DNA from: Megasphaera elsdenii
Lineage (GTDB): Bacteria; Bacillota; Negativicutes; Veillonellales; Megasphaeraceae
Length of the DNA: 35,244 nt
Direction: 5' to 3'
Assembly (NCBI RefSeq): GCF_020539865.1
Contig: NZ_JAJBQV010000021.1
Location: 1-35,244 of the forward strand
In this document: piece by piece, positions 32,862 to 35,244 of the stretch
Layout: every line of letters starts with the position of its first letter
Numbering within the stretch: position 1 is the stretch's first letter
Made by a program: the position numbers and the translations under genes
Notes under the pieces: model-generated
Database searches by the model: none
Told to the model about the DNA's origin: nothing
What the model saw: only the letters and a program-made list of their open reading frames with translations

Positions 32862-32870
32862 ATTATAACA
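32862..32870 (-). promoter_or_regulatory. Extended -10 promoter of the nitrogenase-like/hyp/hydF block
   Basis: The minus strand reads TGTTATAAT, a perfect TATAAT with the TG extension. The -35 region is poor. The start site would be at the first bases of the structured leader. Confidence 0.7.
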
Positions 32871-32894
32871 GATTTAGTCTAGTTTGGCGAATAA

Positions 32895-34151
32895 TCAGTT
32901 ATTTTTCCCGCCTAAGAAAGTACGGTATTTTTCATTGAACGTGACCTTGTTCAATTCCTTTTCCCAACAGGCGACGACGACTGTAGCCATGCAGTTGCCG
33001 CAGACGTTACAAATAGTGCGGATCATATCCAGGAGTCGGTCAATACCGAGAAGGATAGCCACGCCTTCTGTCGGCAAATTAAAGGCCGCAGCCGTTGCCG
33101 CGACGACGATGATGCCTGCACCGGGAACGCCGGCAATGCCCTTGGTGGACAGCATGAGCGTGACCATGACCAGCAGCTGCTGCTCAATAGGCATCTGGAT
33201 GCCGTAGAGCTGGGCAATGAATAAGATGCCGGCCGAGCTGTACAGCGTCGAGCCGTCGAGGTTGAAAGAATAGCCTGTAGGCATGACGAAGGTGACGATA
33301 CTCTTGGGGACGCCTAATTCTTCCAGGCGTTTCATGGCGCCAGGCAGGGCCGCTTCGCTGCTGGCCGTCGAGAAAGCCAGGAAGAGAATGTCCTTTAAAG
33401 CCCGGATGACGTGGAAGAAATTGATACCTGTAAAAGCACTGGCAATGAGGGCTACGACACAGATGAACAAGGCCGTAGCGCCGGCAACGGACAAGATGAG
33501 CTTGCCCAAAGGGATGAGCATGGCAATACCATAACTGCCGACGGTATAGGCAATCATGGCAAAGACGCCAATAGGCGCAAAGTGCATGACGTAGCCCGTC
33601 ACTTTAAACATGGCTTCGGCCACGCTTTGGCAAATATCGACGATGGTCTCACCTTTTCCGCCAATATGGGCGACGGCGACGCCAAAAAAACAGGCAAAAA
33701 AGATAATCTGTAACATATCCTGCCGAGCCATGGCATCGACAATATTGGTCGGGATGATGTGAACGGCATAGTCGACGAGGTCGACACTGTGCTGGCTAGC
33801 AGCTGCGGCATTGGAAGAATTAGCTGCCGAAGCCGATAAGGTGACGCCAACACCGGGTTCGGCAATATTCATGAACAACAGGCCGATGGCCAAGGCGATG
33901 GTCGTAGCGAACTCGAACCAAATAATGGCCTTGCCGCCTAAGCGGCCAAGCTTTTTAAAATCGCCTGTACCGGCAATGCCCATGACCAGGGTACTGAAAA
34001 TGAGGGGTACAACGATCATCTTGATCATGCGCAGGAAGGCATCACCGAAGGGTTTCAGCTTATCGCCGAAATCTGGAAACAAATAACCGACCAAGGCCCC
34101 GAGGGCCAAGCCGATTAAAATTTGGGAACTCAAACCAATTTTTTTCTTCAA
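32895..34151 (-). CDS. Dicarboxylate/glutamate:cation symporter (DAACS family)
   Basis: 418-residue inner-membrane importer of C4-dicarboxylates or acidic amino acids coupled to Na+ or H+. About eight hydrophobic segments precede the conserved re-entrant loops: the serine-rich hairpin FSTASSEAALP, then MPTGYSFNLDGSTLY, then LSTKGIAGVPGAG. The start is TTG at 34151, with AGGAG seven bases upstream and a good promoter before it. Upstream in-frame sequence contains no family homology, so longer starts are rejected. Aspartate or fumarate uptake would fit the nearby aspartase-like gene, but that is inference. Confidence 0.9.
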   Translation of the reverse strand: MKKKIGLSSQILIGLALGALVGYLFPDFGDKLKPFGDAFLRMIKMIVVPLIFSTLVMGIAGTGDFKKLGRLGGKAIIWFEFATTIALAIGLLFMNIAEPGVGVTLSASAANSSNAAAASQHSVDLVDYAVHIIPTNIVDAMARQDMLQIIFFACFFGVAVAHIGGKGETIVDICQSVAEAMFKVTGYVMHFAPIGVFAMIAYTVGSYGIAMLIPLGKLILSVAGATALFICVVALIASAFTGINFFHVIRALKDILFLAFSTASSEAALPGAMKRLEELGVPKSIVTFVMPTGYSFNLDGSTLYSSAGILFIAQLYGIQMPIEQQLLVMVTLMLSTKGIAGVPGAGIIVVAATAAAFNLPTEGVAILLGIDRLLDMIRTICNVCGNCMATVVVACWEKELNKVTFNEKYRTFLGGKNN

Positions 34152-34198
34152 GGCGTATCTCCTTTTCTCTGGTAATAAAAAAACAGCAGATAAGTAAA

Positions 34199-34227
34199 AT
34201 TGTATGCTATTTTCGCCAAATACACAA
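34199..34227 (-). promoter_or_regulatory. Sigma-A promoter of the symporter gene
   Basis: TTGTGT (34222-34227) and TACAAT (34199-34204) on the minus strand are 17 bases apart and about 48 bases upstream of the TTG start. Confidence 0.55.
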
Positions 34228-34266
34228 GGTTTTATACGCATCTTTTCATCACAAAAGGATAACTTC

Positions 34267-34295
34267 TTGACACAGCGGGTACAGCCTTCTATAGT
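34267..34295 (+). promoter_or_regulatory. Sigma-A promoter of the zinc-ribbon gene
   Basis: A perfect TTGACA (34267-34272), a 17-base spacer and TATAGT (34290-34295) precede the ATG at 34326. Confidence 0.8.
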
Positions 34296-34325
34296 ATACA
34301 TAAAAGAAGAACAGGAGTTGAGCTT

Positions 34326-34532
34326 ATGATTTGTCCCAAATGCGGTACGGAACTGCGCGACGGCGTCCTCATGTGTCCGATTTGCGGTACGAAACAGGAA
34401 GTACCGCCACCAGTCCCACCTAAAAACATACAAAATAACCCGAAAATCTTTACCAAGACTCGGGTTATTAGTGTCATCATTATTGCAGCCTTTATCATCA
34501 TCGGCTTATGCAAGGTGTTCTTATTCAAATAA
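34326..34532 (+). CDS. Small zinc-ribbon protein with one C-terminal membrane helix
   Basis: 68 residues. Two CPxC pairs (CPKC at 3-6, CPIC at 17-20) form a rubredoxin-like zinc ribbon, followed by a proline-rich linker and a C-terminal hydrophobic segment of about 20 residues (VISVIIIAAFIIIGL). Such proteins are probably tail-anchored with the zinc ribbon in the cytoplasm; their function is unknown. ATG has AGGAG eight bases upstream and a strong promoter, so it is likely expressed. It converges with the small ORF below, two bases between stops. Confidence 0.75.
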   Translation: MICPKCGTELRDGVLMCPICGTKQEVPPPVPPKNIQNNPKIFTKTRVISVIIIAAFIIIGLCKVFLFK

Positions 34533-34534
34533 TA

Positions 34535-34783
34535 TTAAATACGGGAAATAACAGCATCATCGTCAATGAAAATGCCGTTATTTCCCATATCACCGGAAAA
34601 ACGGTCTGTTTCCACTGAAGCCTGGATTCCCATGAGCGTATTGCGGAAATGGAGCGTTCCTCGACTATAACGGTCTCCATCAGCACCATTAAAACCGTCG
34701 ATATCGGCGCGGTCCAATAACATCTGGCGCGTATCTTCCGATAAGTCGCCCCATCTCATTCCCAACAAGGTCCGTGAAAGCAT
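34535..34783 (-). CDS. Small hypothetical protein
   Basis: About 82 residues beginning MLSRTLLGMRWGDLSEDTRQ, hydrophilic and acidic, with no motif that I recognise. Start is uncertain: ATG at 34783 has GGATGG six bases upstream; ATG codons at 34789 and 34801 are alternatives. A near-consensus promoter and a short hairpin-containing leader lie upstream, which supports it being real. Confidence 0.5.
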   Translation of the reverse strand: MLSRTLLGMRWGDLSEDTRQMLLDRADIDGFNGADGDRYSRGTLHFRNTLMGIQASVETDRFSGDMGNNGIFIDDDAVISRI

Positions 34784-34828
34784 AACCATCCATCCTTTCA
34801 TTTAAATTTGACAAAAAAGTAAAAAAAG

Positions 34829-34872
34829 AGCAAGGGCATAATGTTCATTCCTAAGACATCTTTGTCCTTGCT
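34829..34872. terminator. Hairpin with T-tracts in the leader of the small ORF
   Basis: AGCAAGG (34829-34835) pairs with CCTTGCT (34866-34872), and a small GACA/TGTC hairpin sits inside. On the minus strand it is followed by seven T residues, on the plus strand by TTTATTCTTT. It may be an attenuator for the minus-strand ORF at 34535 or a bidirectional terminator. Confidence 0.5.
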
Positions 34873-34888
34873 TTTATTCTTTGTATTT

Positions 34889-34917
34889 ATTATATATTTC
34901 ACAATAAGAAAAGTCAA
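34889..34917 (-). promoter_or_regulatory. Strong sigma-A promoter upstream of the small ORF
   Basis: The minus strand carries TTGACT, a 17-base spacer and TATAAT, close to consensus. It fires into the hairpin leader at 34829-34872 and then the ORF ending at 34535. Confidence 0.7.
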
Positions 34918-34990
34918 TCCGTTATGTGAAAAAATAATATACACACGCAAAAAGGTTGGCAGTCGTCCCACATCAAAAAAAGCACTGGAA

Positions 34991-35127
34991 ATTCGTAGGG
35001 GCTTGCACGTGGCAAGCCCGAGCATAATGTAAGCTGCTATCTATGCGTGTTTTCATGCATCACCGGTCATGTATGGCGTGTACATCATCATTCCGAACGG
35101 ACGCCCCACGTGGGCGCCCCTACGAAT
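34991..35127. repeat. Inverted-repeat-bounded unit (copies D and E), MITE-like
   Basis: ATTCGTAGGGGC at 34991-35002 and GCCCCTACGAAT at 35116-35127 are perfect 12-base inverted ends of a 137-base unit. Inside, the left palindrome (34995-35020) has arms GGGCTTGC/GGCAAGCCC around the central ACGT. The right one (35068-35123) matches the hypF-hypC copy. No coding capacity. The rest of 34802-35244 holds only this, the promoter and hairpin above, and short direct repeats; I see no gene. Confidence 0.65.
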
Positions 35128-35140
35128 CCAGAGTCCAACG

Positions 35141-35167
35141 AACCACGAATCACAAACCACGAATCAC
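35141..35167 (+). repeat. Short tandem repeat
   Basis: AACCACGAATCAC is repeated twice in tandem with one base inserted, followed by a partial third copy. Nearby, AAAAAAGCACTGG occurs at about 34976-34988 and again at 35175-35188, and GGCRGTCGTCCCAC occurs twice, so this end of the window is a patchwork of duplicated short segments. Confidence 0.6.
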
Positions 35168-35244
35168 GAGCCACAAAAAAGCACTGGCGGTCGTCCCACC
35201 TCTCCTGCCGAATCCAGGACATCTCTGTCTGGCTGTATACCTTC

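Noticed and set aside
35141..35190. Tandem repeats at the right end considered as a CRISPR array
   Set aside because: Units are 13-14 bases with no spacers of constant length and no cas genes.

Overview
The window reads as chromosomal DNA of an anaerobic, amino-acid-fermenting Firmicute of the Negativicutes, most likely a Megasphaera-like Veillonellaceae. This is inferred from gene content (proline reductase genes, indolepyruvate:ferredoxin oxidoreductase, class I CoA-transferases, [FeFe]-hydrogenase maturase HydF), not from a marker gene.

Layout. (1) 1-1140: palindromic repeat debris and an intact RarD-type transporter. (2) 1154-5974, minus strand: a decayed D-proline catabolism block made of pieces of prdC, prdA, a small prd-cluster gene, prdB, proline racemase, an amino-acid ABC permease, an ABC ATPase and a TauE/SafE permease. 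Nearly every gene has lost a segment or a base, and one junction has left an in-frame chimera. Its divergent HTH regulator (6200-7653) is also broken. (3) 7743-11632: a CoA-transferase, an EamA exporter and a dead DUF234-type ATPase. (4) 11639-17438: a minus-strand operon iorA-iorB-CoA-transferase behind a near-perfect sigma-54 promoter, with a divergent sigma-54 enhancer-binding protein. (5) 17450-32867, minus strand: about 15 kb of tightly packed genes, many with overlapping stop and start codons. In transcription order they are a TM1266-family regulator, nitrogenase-like H-D-K set B, hypF-hypC-hypD-hypE, nitrogenase-like D-K-H set A, hydF, aspA-like lyase and rpoN. The block is preceded by a promoter, a strongly structured leader and an intrinsic terminator, which together look like a riboswitch or attenuator. 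(6) 32895-35244: a dicarboxylate/glutamate symporter, a zinc-ribbon membrane protein, a small unknown ORF and a repeat-rich tail.

The most interesting system is region 5. Two complete but divergent nitrogenase-like complexes flank the four enzymes that build Fe(CN)2CO (HypCDEF). The block also carries the [FeFe]-hydrogenase scaffold HydF and a hydrogenase-associated TM1266 protein. HypA/HypB, NifB/NifEN and hydrogenase structural genes are absent from the window. The component-1 subunits keep only part of the P-cluster cysteine pattern. I read this as a probable undescribed metallocofactor or reductase system; its substrate cannot be told from sequence.

The sigma-54 factor at the end of the block, its activator and the ior promoter form a visible regulatory circuit. 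A family of small CACGTG-centred palindromic repeats is scattered through intergenic DNA, and one copy sits at the hypF stop codon.
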